From contig CM065703.1 of the NCBI GenBank assembly GCA_017654935.2, positions 46,668,612-46,732,611 on the forward strand: a DNA stretch of 64,000 nucleotides. The letters run 5' to 3'. The position numbers and the translations under genes are program-made. Origin of the DNA: Phymorhynchus buccinoides (lineage: Eukaryota; Mollusca; Gastropoda; Neogastropoda; Raphitomidae). The notes under the pieces were generated by a model. That model ran no database searches. It was given only the letters and a program-made list of their open reading frames with translations, and was not told the DNA's origin. Below, one piece after another: positions 1 through 12,007 of this stretch (position 1 is its first letter; the number at the start of each line of letters is the position of its first letter).

Positions 1-135
1 TCATCCCAAGATAGCCGAAGCACTTGAACACTATAGTACAAAAATGCACTAGCCAGGGATGAGAACATTACTTGTTTGTGACCGTTTTTGATTACCCCCG
101 CCCCACATGAGTTATCCACACTCCGAGTTTGGAGG
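1..135. repeat. Dispersed repeat, copy 1
   Basis: About 130 bp closely similar, in the same orientation, to 39411-39535. Shared blocks include 'agccgaagcacttgaacact' and 'gatgagaacatta'. It has no coding content and I do not recognise the family. The left end is cut by the window edge. Confidence 0.75.
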
Positions 136-239
136 AGTTGAAGAAATTAAAACACAACACAAATAACTTTAATGTTACACTCTAAGGGGGCTGGGCCGCA
201 TCCAGGTCATGACTCTGGGAGCCCCTCTGCTGTCCCCCC

Positions 240-1075
240 TCCATTGATGCATTGGTTAGGGTACCCCTCTGCTGTCACCACTCCTCTTCCATTGGTTAGG
301 GTACCCCTCTGTTGTCACCTCTCCCTGGATGTATTGGGTAGGGTACCCCTCTGCTGTCACCACTCCCTTGATGTATTGGTTAGGGTACCCCTCTGCTGTC
401 ACCTCTCCCTTGATGTATTGGTTAGGGTACCCCTCTGCTGTCCCCTCTCCCTTGATGCATTGGTTAGGGTACCCCTCTGCTGTCACCACTCCCTTGATGT
501 ATTGGTTAGGGTACCCCTCTGCTGTCACCTCTCCCTTGATGTATTGGTTAGGGTACCCCTCTGTTGTCACCACTCCCTTGATGTATTGGTTAGGGTACCC
601 CTCTGTTGTCACCTCTCCCTTGATGTATTGGTTAGGGTACCCCTCTGCCTGTCACCACTCCCTGGATGTATTGGTTAGGGTACCCCTCTGTTGTCACCAC
701 TCCCTGGGATGTATTCCTGGGGTTAGGGTACCCCTCTGTTGTCACCTCTCCCTTGATGTATTGGTTAGGGTACCCCTCTGTTGTCACCACTCCCTTGATG
801 TATTGGTTAGGGTACCCCTCTGATGTCACCACTCCCTGGATGTATTGGTTAGGGTACCCCTCTGTTGTCACCTCTCCCTGGATGTATTGGTTAGGGTACC
901 CCTCTGCTGTCACCACTCCCTTGATGTATTGGTTAGGGTACCCCTGTGCTGTCACCACTCCCTTGATGTATTGGTTAGGGTACCCCTGTGCTGTCACCAC
1001 TCCCTTGATGTATTGGTTAGGGTACCCCCTCTGCTGTCACCTCTCCCTTGATGTATTGGTTAGGGTACCCAAACA
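240..1075. repeat. 42-bp minisatellite, block 1
   Basis: About 20 head-to-tail units of 42 bp, each built around 'ggttagggtacccctctg' followed by a 'ctgtcaccactccct' type segment. Because 42 is divisible by 3, several frames on both strands stay open for 100-170 codons (a 14-residue repeat on each strand), but these are repeat shadows and not genes. Every unit contains one TTAGGG hexamer and a KpnI-type GGTACC. Units differ by single substitutions and a few indels (for example near 650 and 710). Confidence 0.95.
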
Positions 1076-1680
1076 TATAAAAACAGAGGTTGCAATTTGG
1101 GTTGGTAGGGGTAACCCCTGTGCCGGGTCCACCACCTCCCCCCTTGAATGACTCTAGGGTGCCCCCCCCTTCTGGCCCACCTCCTTTGGGGGTTAATTGA
1201 ATTTAGGCCTATAAAACCCCTCTGTCATATAAACACAGAGAGTCCAGTTCTCCCCCCCCTTTCTGTAATTTCACATAGTTCTTTGCAACAGGTAGAACAA
1301 AGTTTAGGTTTTTTGTGATTCTGGGTGAGGGTTTTAATGTTTCACAGATTCATAGAGGCTATAGGCTGTAAGCCTTTTGCCCTCGATAGTGTAATTTCTT
1401 TGTCACCAGAGCTTGCTTATTGACTTTATTGCCCCTCTGGATTAAAGTTTTTCCTTTTTTGCTTGACGTAGCCCTTGATGTATAACTTTATTGCACTCAT
1501 GTTTTTTTTACGTTAATGTAATGCATGTCCAAATTGGTAGAAAACATCAGTGTTGCTAAATTCCTTATCAATGGTGTGTTTTTTTAAAGGCATTTACAGA
1601 TGGTGCGTTGACGGTATTATGGGACAAACTATTCAATACATTTATTATTCTGTTTGTAAAATATGAGTGGAATTGACGGG
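1076..1680. other. Unannotated spacer
   Basis: AT-rich spacer between the two blocks of the 42-bp minisatellite. I see no open frame of note, RNA gene or recognisable repeat. Confidence 0.5.
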
Positions 1681-1960
1681 TATTGGTTAGGGCACCCCTC
1701 TGCTTGTCACCACTCCCTTGATGTATTGGTTAGGGTACCCCTCCCACCTGTCACCACTCCCTTGATGTATTGGTTAGGGTACCCCTCTGCTGTCACCACT
1801 CCCTTGATGCATTGGTTAGGGTACCCCTCTGCTGTCACCACTCCCTTGATGTATTGGTTAGGGTACCCCTCTGCTGTCACCACTCCCTTGATGTATTGGT
1901 TAGGGTACCCCCTGTGCTTTACCACTCCCTTGACTCCCCTTTATGGGGTAATTTGGTTAG
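1681..1960. repeat. 42-bp minisatellite, block 2
   Basis: Six to seven more units of the same 42-bp repeat as at 240-1075, same orientation, ending in a degenerate unit at about 1930-1970 that runs into a G-tract. The 600-bp unrelated spacer suggests one array split by an insertion, or two seeded copies. Confidence 0.93.
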
Positions 1961-2429
1961 GGGGGGGGGCGCCTCTTTTAGCCTGTTTCAGGACCGAGCC
2001 CTCCCTGGAACAAAACGTCCCGCTCTCCCTCCGTCAGCGACTGACCCTCTCTGCTTTTCAAAGCCTAACCTTCAAAACCCACCTGCCTCCCCCGTCATTG
2101 TAAAGCTCCGCTCTCTTTTCTCTTCTCTCTCTCCTTGCCATTAGGTCCCTGTGTTTTTTTTTCTACTGTATTCCAGGGGGATTCGATATTGGGTGTTTAC
2201 GCTGTATGTGTTCGCTTTGTATTGCGTTTTTGTTTGAATGCGTTTTGAATGCTAACGTGTGTGTGCGCTTTGATTTGATTTCTATCAAGATTCAGCTCAG
2301 TATAAATACTGTATGTTAAATAACATATTGGTTTTTTGGCTTTTTGGTTTTGCTGAGTGTTTGCATACTGTAGTGTGTTGGTCTTTGTATTGGTTTGCTT
2401 TTTGGTTAGTTTAAAAATGTGACCTCTTG

Positions 2430-2800
2430 TAACATTATGATTATATGCAATTCAAAGACTTTCTTGAGTAGTAGTTGAGGAATCATATAATCCATGCATA
2501 ATCTTAAAAGCTTCTATCATGTCACCTCTGACTAACATCTTGTGAATCGTCCCCCCCCCCCCTCTGTAGGCAACTTCAACCACTTTAGGCGATAATTCAT
2601 AAATCAGGTCACGGGTACCAATAATTATTTATGCATCTTGTGAATCGTCTCTGTACATTGAGCGGATTTTGCCTTCAATTCAATCTATACGTTTTCTTAG
2701 GTAAGGATACCATACAGGATTACCATATTCTAGAATAGAACGAATTAAGGATTTATATAATGGAATCATAATGTCTTTAATGTTAATGACTTTACTTTTG
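2430..2800 (-). pseudogene. Non-LTR retrotransposon fragment (end of RT/connection region)
   Basis: Translating the minus strand from about 2790 downward gives a recognisable post-palm segment of LINE reverse transcriptases, with 'PLYKSLIRSILEYGNPVWYP' followed by YLRKRID, an in-frame stop and then, near 2530-2440, 'EAFKIMHGLYDSSTTTQESL'. The pattern LEYxxxVWxPYLxxxID and the later KIxHGLYD are typical of CR1/Jockey-group LINEs. There are stops, a poly-C insertion (2551-2561) and no upstream RT core, so it is a dead fragment. Not in the ORF-scale record because it is broken. Confidence 0.7.
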
Positions 2801-2817
2801 CAATGTTTATTCATTAG

Positions 2818-2998
2818 GCTATGCATTGTTTGTAAGAGAACAAACTATGTAAACTTTAATTTCTCAATTTAAGATCATGGGTTTTTGGTCAATTTTCCTT
2901 TAATATGTCTATGCATTGTTTGTAAGAGAACAAACTATGTAAACTTTACTTTCGCAATTTAAGATCAATGGGTTTTTGGTCTATTTTCCTTTAATATG
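2818..2998. repeat. 90-bp direct duplication
   Basis: Two adjacent copies with a 90-bp period, each starting at 'atgcattgtttgtaagagaa' (2821 and 2911). They differ by a few bases. No coding content. Confidence 0.9.
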
Positions 2999-3135
2999 CT
3001 GATTTCTTACTTTGAATCTATTAATGCTTATTATTTTCATTTTTCATGTTTTATTTCATATGATTATTTGTGTGTACTGTCCAGGATGTGGACAGGCTGG
3101 TGCCTTTTTTGCATTAAAACATTTCTGAGTTCGGA

Positions 3136-3138
<3 letters not shown>

Positions 3139-3173
<35 letters not shown>

Positions 3174-3335
3174 CTTCGATCTCCATCTCTCTTCTCTCTC
3201 CTCTCTCTCTCTCTCTCTCCTCTCTCTCTCATCTTCTCTCTCTCTCTCTCTCTCTTCACCTCTCTCGTCTCTCTCTCTCTCTGGTTCTCTCTTCTCTCTC
3301 TCTCGACTCTCTCTCTCTCTCTTATCTCTCTTCTC
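3139..3335. repeat. (CT)n microsatellite
   Basis: Nearly pure CT dinucleotide tract with small interruptions. Open frames across it (Ser-Leu repeats, Arg-Glu on the other strand) are artefacts. Confidence 0.97.
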
Positions 3336-3513
3336 ATCTAATCTATTATGTGCCTTACCTGAGTTACTTTATTTTACAACATAATAGCCAGTTCATGTGA
3401 AATTATACGGTGTAGAGGAAATAGGTGTTCTAAATGGTGTTTTTGTTCTAGAACTCATTATTTGAAACAATGTTTGGTTGATAATCATTTCGGCTATGAA
3501 CGGTATTTAGTAT

Positions 3514-3515
3514 TG

Positions 3516-3546
<31 letters not shown>

Positions 3547-3571
3547 AGAAGCGAGAGAGAGAGAGAGAGAT

Positions 3572-3604
<33 letters not shown>

Positions 3605-3654
3605 CGAGAAAGATAAAGAGAGAGAGAGAGAGAGAGAGAGAGATAAAGAGAGAT

Positions 3655-3701
<47 letters not shown>

Positions 3702-3704
3702 AAG

Positions 3705-3736
<32 letters not shown>

Positions 3737-3802
3737 AGAGAGAAGAGAGAGAAGAGAGAGAGAGAGAGAAGAGAGAGAGGAGAGAGAGAGAGAGAGAGAG
3801 AG
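3514..3802. repeat. (GA)n microsatellite
   Basis: GA dinucleotide tract, the complement of the CT tract 180 bp upstream, so the two arrays form long inverted arms. Confidence 0.97.
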
Positions 3803-3957
3803 TACATTTTCGGGGAATTTCTTACACATAACTCCCCATTGGACTTTCTGGGACAGCTCTTTTGATTGTTTAGAAAAAATAATTGTAAATAGATCACCAG
3901 CAACCCAGCCGGTATATATTACTGGTACACAAAATACTGCTACGTTGTAAACGTTGT

Positions 3958-4457
3958 AAGTGTAGAGTGCGTTGTACAGTGTGGTGGCAGCGCGGTCTTC
4001 GCTTCGCCTCGTGTCAAAGTAAACCTGAGTTCGAACCTGGGTACACAGGGGATTTTCCCTTTTCCCTCATCCCACTTTGCACTAGGAGGCCTTGGCCGGT
4101 GTCTGAAAATAAACGTGGAGTGGCGTCTTTTCGGAATGGAAGGATGACGATAAAAAAACCGAATGTGTCCGCCCTCCCCCCAAGAGCCTTGTGCCCACTT
4201 AGCAACTTAAGCTTGTTGGCACTCGTTAAGCGCAGGCCCCCAGTGGCAACGAAAGAAGTTGTCCCCCATTTGGTAATAAATTTTTTATCCCCCCCCATCC
4301 CCATCCCTTTCCTTCCTCATCATTCACACAAAAATCGGGGGGGGGCAATGCAAAAAAAAAAAAAAAATGGGTGACGCGCCTCTGGCTGCGGACCCCACGC
4401 GCTCTCTAGGTGGGGAGCAACCCCGAATTTCACAGAGACGCCCCCCTCTGTGAATTA
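3958..4457 (+). mobile_element. tRNA-derived SINE, copy 1
   Basis: A head resembling a tRNA with a B box 'gagttcgaacc' (4027-4037) and an A-box-like 'tggtggcagcgcgg' about 40 bp before it. The body then matches the copy at 18590-18975, sharing 'actttgcactagg', 'cagtggcaacgaaa', a poly-C stretch, 'gcgcctctggctgcg'-type sequence and a terminal 'acagagacgcc...ctctgtga' hairpin. Homopolymers are inflated in this copy. It is not a functional tRNA: there is no cloverleaf beyond the head. Confidence 0.75.
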
Positions 4458-5690
4458 TATGCAACCTACTAACCCAACTAACCTAACCTAAACCTAACCT
4501 TCTGGTATAAAATACGAGGTACGGAAAAATCCCATAACATCGGGTAGCCAGCTTTGTAGTCCTGCAACTGGGTGGGGAGATGACAGGTGATGGGTGGTTT
4601 TGTGCCTTTTGCCGGAAGTTTGCTGTTGTTTTGTAAATTGCATGGGGTTTTGGTATACCGTGGGGTGACTGAAACAGTCTGAAAAACACGCATCACCCTT
4701 TACAAGTGTGAACTGAAATCCCCTGTCCCAAGGATAAAGGTTTGTAAAATAGATAGACCGCCAAAAGCAAAATAAAACTCCGTAAACAAACTTTAATCAA
4801 TTTATATCTATGTTAATCTGTTTTATCCTCTTCACTTGACTGGCTTCCCTGTTTTCGGAAGGCGTTCACAAGATTACCAAAGCCTCTCCTCCTGCCCTCT
4901 GTTACCAAGTTTCCCCCCTGGAATGGTCTTTGCTCCATTCTGTATCTCAAATGAATTCTCCTGAACCTTTAACAACCACCCTCCTTAGACAGTTTTACGT
5001 TTTTTCCTCTTTTTCTGACACTTTCTCTCCTCAGATATCCCTTCCCCGTTTACCGCCACCAGGACTCCTCTGTGAAACGTTCCTTCTCTTTTTTTTTCAG
5101 TCCCCTTCCTCTAACTTGGAACAAACTCCTCCCTCTTCCTCTCCCGTTTTCTGCACACCACTCCCTCCCCCCTTTTCTTCCATTTTAAGTCTTTCCCCTT
5201 GAAAAACCACTTCTCCCTTGTTCAAATCGTAGCCTGCTCTGTTCTTTTGGAAAGTATTTTTTGTCCCTTCTGTGAAAAGTGTGTATTGTGTGTCAGTGTG
5301 TGTTTTGTGCGGGCGTGTGTTGTGTTGTGTGGTGGGGTGTGTGGTGGGTGTTTGTGTGTGGTGTGGTGTGTGTGTTTTGGTTGTTGTTGTTGTTGTTTGT
5401 TGTTGTTTGTCTTTGTTTTGTGGTGGGGGGGGGGGGGGGGGAGGGCGTGGTATTCATTTTATTTGTTTAATTATTGTAAGCGCTTCGGCTTGTTTAAGTT
5501 ATAGACGCATATGAATGAATGCTCATTATTATTATTATTATTAGAATAGTGGGAGAAAGGACGCCAATAATAATGTGCGTGTTTCTGTGTAGGTGATATT
5601 TATTTGGCACTATCTACGAAAAAATTGGACACAATTAATAATCTCATGCTGTAATTATTCGTATGGGCATATACTGTGTCTTACACAAAC
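4458..5690. other. Unannotated stretch with simple sequence
   Basis: Contains short telomere-like 'cctaacct' runs (4475-4500), GT/TTG-rich simple sequence (5280-5420) ending in a G-tract (5424-5441) and a short TTA run. No gene seen. Confidence 0.5.
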
Positions 5691-6240
5691 GTAAGTACAC
5701 ACTCTCGTCTCCGTCTTCTCTCTATCCTTCTGCTCTCCCAATTAAAGATACTATACTCTCCTCATCTCTCATCTCTCTCGTCGTCTCTCTCCCCTCTCTT
5801 CCCCTTCTGTCTCTCTTCTCATCCTCTCTCTCTCAATCTCGCTCTCTCCCTCTCTTCCTCTCTCTCTCATTCCTCGCTCGAAACCTCCCTGGGCACATCC
5901 CCCCCGCCGCTTCTCTCCTCGTCTCTCCACTCGAACCTCCCTCTACTCTCTGTACCATCGCACCTCGCGCGCCCTTCTCTTCTCGTCTCTTCTGCCAAAT
6001 CACTTCCCTCCTCTTCTCTCACCACTCCTTCCAAGAAGAAGCTCCTCCTCCCCGTTCCCTCCCTCCTCTCTACCCTCTTCTCCGTCCCCTAATCGCTCTC
6101 GTCTCGATCCCATCCCTGGGCTCTCCCCCTCTCATGGTTCCAGAATCTTCTCTCCCTCTCTGATTTCTCTCTCTCTCTCTGTTTCTCTCTCGGTCTCTCT
6201 CTCTCTCTCCTCTCTCTCTCTCATCTCTCATCTAGCTCAT
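5690..6240. repeat. Degenerate pyrimidine-rich (CT/CCT) tract
   Basis: About 550 bp of imperfect CT/TCC repeats. The open plus-strand frames are Ser/Leu/Pro-rich low complexity without domain signal. Confidence 0.85.
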
Positions 6241-6650
6241 AATATCCAAAGAATGGTCCTACTTGTTGTATCCTTTTTTCCAAATTATCTCATTTGTTTA
6301 TAATACATGCCGTTGATGTGTTTTAAGTTCCTTCCTTAACACGTAACACCATGTATTTACTAAAATGCAAAATATATTTTCTACATGTATTTACGACTTC
6401 ATTTTTTCCAACCATCTTTATTATGTTTATTTTTGACCTCTCCCTCCTCACTGTCCGTCCACTGTCGTCTGTCTGTCTTTGTCTCAGTCTCTCTCTGTTA
6501 ATTGATGTGATTTATTTTATTTATATGCCTTGCACGGTACGTCCCGTTTATGACCTTGATTTTATTGTTGTTGGTTTTTCTTGTATTTTGCGGTTATTGT
6601 TCTTATTCTGCTTTCCTTCAATAAAAATATATTATTCGTTCGTTCATTCA
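6241..6650. other. Unannotated spacer
   Basis: AT-rich sequence between two pyrimidine tracts, with an 'aataaa' at about 6620. No gene or repeat family recognised. Confidence 0.4.
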
Positions 6651-7012
6651 TTCTCTCTCTCTCCCCATCTCGCTATCTTCCTCGGTCTTCTGTCATTCTC
6701 TCCTCTCACGTCCTCCTCTCTCACTCTCGCTCTCTCTAGTGCCCTCCACGCCTCCTCTCTCGCGCCTCTCTCTCGCCTCTCCCCGACTCCTAACTCCCTC
6801 ATCTCTCTCCGTTCCTGTCTCGTCTCATTCTTCCTGCTCATCCTCTCGTCTCCGGCGCAAAACCCCTTCTCCGCTCGTCTCTCTCATCTCATCATCTCCC
6901 CTCATCCATCGTCTCTCTCATCTTCTCTCTCTGAATCTCTCTCCATCTCCTCTCTCTCCGTCTCTCTCTCTCTCACCTTCCTCTCTCTCTCTCGTCTCCT
7001 CTCTCTCTCATC
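6651..7012. repeat. Degenerate pyrimidine-rich tract 2
   Basis: CT/CTC-rich imperfect repeat like 5690-6240. The open frames on both strands are low-complexity artefacts. Confidence 0.85.
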
Positions 7013-7850
7013 GTGGTAATATTGTATTGTTATTGTGTGGTATACATGTGGATTTTTGTTTTTGGGGGCCCATTTGTTTTTTTTGTCCTACCGATGTACT
7101 AACCGGTTTTTATACTATTAGGCAGCGATTGTAAATGCCTACAAAAAATAGAATGATTTTTTTTGACGAAAAACACCGATGCCCTTTTGTGGGCAAAAAG
7201 AAAACGATCATCTAACCCATTTAACCCTAATCCCTAAAAACCCCTTATCCCTAACCACGGGAAAGGAAAGAACCAAGAAATAGAGGCCAGAGTAGGGTGG
7301 TAAAATCTAACAAAATATTTTGGCCCGAAAAATCCCCGATGTACTATAAGCCATGCACTTAATACTATTTTTTTTGCTGGAACCATTTCTTTTTTTTGCT
7401 TGATAAATTTTTTACGTCCCTTTATAATTCAATAGTCCCCCCCGTTTTTTAAATTATTTACAAGGTCCTTTTTTTCTCAGAACTGAAAATAATTTAAACC
7501 ATGTGCCTAATTAAGCGAGGAGGAATGGTGTACAACCATAGATACATTTTTGATTTTAGCAAACAGTTTTTCCATGTATTTGTTCTGGTAATTATGTAAT
7601 TCCTGGTAAGTTTCAGGTTTCAATAAACATTTTTGTTGTTTGCCCAATCTTGACTTGTCGCTTTCCATTTTTTCCAAAATGTGTTTGGGGTGCTACAAAT
7701 TGTAAGAGACCAATCGAAAAAAGAACCAGGAACTCCTTAGTAAGGTGTAAAAATTCAAAGCAATGCCTTGAAGACCGTAAATTTGCCCCATGGTTTTGGT
7801 TGTAATGAGAGAGTGGAAAGAAAGCATGTAGGTTTGGAACAGCCCTCTTT
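7013..7850. other. Unannotated stretch with ragged homopolymers
   Basis: No gene seen. Many runs of 6-9 identical bases (T, A and C) suggest incompletely corrected long-read sequence or strong decay. Confidence 0.4.
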
Positions 7851-7859
7851 GTCTGTGTG

Positions 7860-10380
7860 CTGATTCCTGGTTTGTAATGGTGAGTGGAGAGGAGGGTGTA
7901 GGTTAGGTAACCTCTGTCTGTGAACTGATCCTGTGTTGTAATGATGAGTGGAGACAGATTCCTGTTTTTTATTGTGTTAATGATGAGTGGAGAAAAAAGG
8001 GTGTAGGTTTGGCCAGCCTTCCCTTGGTGGACTGATCCTGTTTTTTGTAAAAAAAATTGATGAGTTGGAGAAAGGGTGTAAAAAGGTTTGGGACAGCCCC
8101 TCCTGTCCCCCCCTGGTTGAACTGGAAACCTGTTGTTAATGATGATTGGAGAAGGTTTTTTTTTTTTTGTAAAGGTTTGGACAAGCCTCTGTCTTGGTGA
8201 CTGATCCCCCCCTGTTGATGAATGGAGAAAGGGTGTAAGTTGGACAGCCTGTGACTGAAAAGGATCCTGTTGTAATGATGAGTGGAGAAACCATGTAGCC
8301 TGGTCAGCCTGTCTGGGACTTAAACCCAGTTGTTTAATGATAAGTTGGGGAGAAAAGGGTGTAGGTTTGGACAGCCTGTCTGTGGAGCTCCTGATCCTGT
8401 TTTTGTAATGATGAGTATGGAGAAAGGATGTAGGTTTAGACAGCCTGTCCCTGACTGATCCTGTTGTAATGATGAGTGGGAGAAAGGGTGTATGTTGGAC
8501 AGACTGGTTGTGAATGATGGGGTGAGAAAGGATGAGTGGAGAAAGTTTTTGGACCAGCCCCCCTGTCCTTTGGGACCCTACAAAAATACCATTTGTAATG
8601 ATAAGTTGGAGAAGGGTTGTAAATGGTTGGACAACCTCTGTCCCCCCCCTGTGACTGATCCTGTTTTTTTGTAATTGAACATTGAAGTGGAGAAAGGGTG
8701 TAAGTTTGGACAGCCCTGTGTCCCCCTTGTGACTGATCCCAGTTGTAATGATAAGTGGAGAAAGGGTGGAAGTTGGAGAAAAAGTCTGTGACTAAATCCA
8801 GTTGTTTTGATGCGTGGAGAAAGGGTGTAGGTTAGACTGCCTGACTGTGATCCCTGTTTGTAATGTAATGATGAGTGGAGAAAGGGTGTAGGTTGTACAG
8901 TTTTGTGGCTGTGCCTGTCCCTGTTGGACTGAAAATCCCCAGAAAGGGTGTAGGTTGGACAGCCTGTCTGTGAATCAGATCATGTTGTAATGAAGGTTGG
9001 AGACAGGCCTGTTGGTTGTTGACAGCCTGTGTCCTGTGACAGATTTTTTTGTAATGAAATGAGTGGGGGCAGGATGTAGGGTGGACAGCCTGTGTCTGTG
9101 GCGATCCAGTTGTAATGATGAGTGGAGAATGGGTGTAGGCTGGACAGCCTGTCTGTGACTCTGATTTTGTTGTAATGATGAGTTGGAGAAAATGGTTGGT
9201 AGGTTGGACAGCCTCCTGTGCCCTTTGGTGACTGATCCTGGTTTTGTAAATGATTAGTGGAGGAAGGAATTGGTAGGTTGGGCAGCTGTCCCCCCCCGTG
9301 ACTGTCCCTGTTTGTAATGATGAGTGGAGAAAGAAAGTAGGTTGGGACAGCCTGTCTTGTGACAGATCCATTTGTCCCCCCTTGTGACTGAAGGTTCCTG
9401 GTTGGACAGCCTCTGTTAATAACAGATCCTGGAGTAATGATGGGTTGAGAAAGTGTGTAGGTTGGACAGCCAGCCCCCCCCTGATCCTGTTGTAATGATG
9501 AGTGGAGAACTGATGTAGGTTGGACAGCCAGTCTTGTGACTAATCCATTTGTAATGATTAGTGGAGAAAAGGTTGTAGGTTGGACAGCCTGTGTCTGTGA
9601 CAGATCCTGTTGTAATGATGAGTGGAGGAAGGTTTTAGGTTGACAGCCTGTGTCTGTGACTGATCCTGTGTAATGATGAGTGTAGAAAGGGTGTAGGTTG
9701 GACAGCCCTTCTGCCTGTGACTTGATCCTGTTGTAATGAAGAGTGGAGAAAGGGTGTAGGTTGGACAACCTCTGTCTGTGACTGATCCTTGTAATGATGA
9801 AGTGAGAAGGGTGTAGTTAGACAACCTCTGTCTGTGACTGATCCTTTATGTATGATGAGTGTAGAAAGGGGTGGTAGGTTGGACAGCTGTCTGTGACTGA
9901 TCCTGTTGTAATGATGAGTGGAGAAAGGGTGTAGGTTGGACAGCCTGTCTGTGACTGATTCTGTGTAATTGATGAGTGAGAAAGGGTGTAGGTTGGACAG
10001 CCTCTTGACTCATCCTGTGTAATGATGAATAGAGAAAGGGTTTAGTGGACCGCCTGTCTGTGACTGATCCTGTTGTCATGATGATGGAGAAAGGGTGCTA
10101 GGTTGGACAGCGCTGTCTGTGACTGATCCTGTTTGTAAATGATGAGTGAGAAAAGGTAGTAGGTTGGACAGCCTCTGTGACTGATCGCTGTTGTACTGAT
10201 TAGTTGCGAAGGGTGTAGGTTGGACAGCCTGTCTGTGACTGATCCTGTTGTAATGATGAGTGGAGAGGGTGTAGGTTTAGACAACCTCTGTCTGATGCTG
10301 TCCTGTTGTACTGATGGTGGAGAACGGGTGTAGGGTTAGACAACCTCTGTCTGTCACTCTGATCCCCTGTTTGCGCCTGA
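7860..10380. repeat. Degenerate ~57-bp minisatellite
   Basis: Roughly 40 units whose consensus is of the form 'gatgagtggagaaagggtgt' + 'aggttggacagcctgtct' + 'gtgactgatcctgttgtaat'. Units vary in length because of frequent homopolymer indels, worst at 7.9-9.4 kb and cleaner at 9.8-10.3 kb. Minus-strand frames (SNLHPFSTHHY type repeats) are shadows of the array. Confidence 0.93.
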
Positions 10381-10442
10381 AGTGGATGCACCGCCATTTT
10401 GTTGCATCTTGCTATACAAAACGTCAAACCTAGCTATTTTTA

Positions 10443-10676
10443 CCCTTTCACCGCCAAAGTCACATTTTAGCACCATCAGTGATTTAACACCTTCTCACTA
10501 AAAAGTAATTAAATTGGGTCTAGTATCCAAAGACCCTATTGTGTTAGTTTTGGGAAGTAAGGATAAACATTATTTTGTAGAAGGCACAGAAGAATCCCCA
10601 ATACTGAAGATGGATTTGTTCTCTACCGCGTTAAATATATGACTTTTTGGGCTGAAATATGGCTAGCGTGAAAGGG
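10443..10676. mobile_element. TTAA-type MITE (piggyBac-like), copy 1
   Basis: A 234-bp element beginning 'ccctttcaccgccaa' and ending '...gcgtgaaaggg', followed by TTAA (the left flank is degenerate, TTTA). It is the same family as 19446-19684 and 25153-25389, sharing 'gtgatttaacacc', 'tccaaagaccctatt' and 'gaggaatccccaatat' type blocks. Non-coding. Superfamily is inferred from the TTAA target and CCC/GGG termini. Confidence 0.75.
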
Positions 10677-10679
10677 TTA

Positions 10680-11570
10680 AAGACCTCCTCTCTAAGACTT
10701 TTTTGTGCACGAATGCACTATATCTACTATAATTACTGGTATAAAAAACCAACATCCATTATAAAACCCCTCCAATTTAAGACGCGATTTCATGACTTTT
10801 GGAGGTGGTTAAAAGAGGTTTTGACTGTATTTTCTAAATTTCGTCACAACATAACATTGCTAAAAAATATAACCTCAATACAGCAACTCGTGTTATCTAT
10901 CTGTATCTGTCCGCATTTGATGAAACTTAGCACACACAAATCCTTACTACTACTCGAAGCAATTGTACGTGCCTGTATCAAGCAATATGATGCACTGTGC
11001 GACGTGGAATGGAATTCCTGCATGTATTCGGCCTTCAACTACACATTCTTCTTGTTTCTCACGATGACCTACTAAAAGATGTTTGCCTGCTAATTGTTTA
11101 CCGATTGTTTTCTATGTCTGTCAGTTAATCTGTCTGCTTCCTATCTGTCTGTCCATTCTGTGTATATGTATGAGTTTATGTATGTATGTATGCATACACT
11201 GTATGTATGTAATGTATACACATGGATTTATGTATGTATGTAATTTATGTTATGTTTTTATGTATGTAGTTATGTATGTATGTATGTATGTATATATGTA
11301 TGCATGTATGTGGCAGTTACAAATTGTCTGCATGTATGTGTCACAGGAAATATTGGAATCCGGGAAAATTGGTGAAAATTCGGAATCTTCCTGTGAAATT
11401 TGGATTGGATTTTCCCGGATTGGTCTCGTAAATTCAGAATTGCTGATTTTCCCCTGGAAAATTCCCGATTTCCCCAAGCTTAATCTTACATCGAAGTTAC
11501 ATGATTGTGTGTGCCAAGGAAACCTTGAAACTTTGAAATGTTGAATGTTAATGAACCGAATAAGCATTAC
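10680..11570. other. Intergenic with (ATGT)n tract
   Basis: Small open frames of 60-150 codons on both strands show no domain. 11165-11320 is a TATG tetranucleotide tract. 11340-11480 holds imperfect 'ggaaaat/ttccc' palindromes. Confidence 0.45.
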
Positions 11571-11754
11571 ATATCAAAATGACGACAGGCATAATTAACA
11601 ACAAGAGTAATTATAATCATGATAATAAACAATAATATCCAAATGATTCATACTGTCTGTATATAACAGTCAAATATAACCAAGTCCAAACAATATAAAA
11701 CATACATCATGAACACATGTTATAAAAACAAGCTTAAACCCAGCCATACGCACA

Positions 11755-11964
11755 TACGCCACGTGCACACAAGCGCACACACTTACACACGCACACATAT
11801 ACGCACTCACGCAATGTGCACACCACACACACTACACACACACACACACCACACCACACACCACACCACACCATACAACACACACACACACCCACACACA
11901 CACATACACAGCACACACACACACCACACACACACATGCGCGACCTATAGCTAATATAAGAGAT

Positions 11965-12003
<39 letters not shown>
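11755..12003. repeat. (CA)n and (GA)n microsatellites
   Basis: CA-rich tract at 11755-11940 followed by GA tract at 11961-12004. A further CA tract lies at 12062-12112 and an A-tract at 12300-12330. Open Cys/Val or His/Thr frames are artefacts. Confidence 0.9.

Positions 12004-12007
<4 letters not shown>

Noticed and set aside
172..1151. Overlapping ORFs of 118-168 codons on both strands
   Set aside because: Pure translation of a 42-bp tandem repeat whose period is a multiple of 3; no start context, no domain, both strands equally open.
3056..3903. Ser/Leu and Arg/Glu-rich ORFs
   Set aside because: CT/GA dinucleotide repeats in all frames; the same applies to 5663-6163, 6644-7134, 19905-20580, 43723-44101 and 46646-47123.
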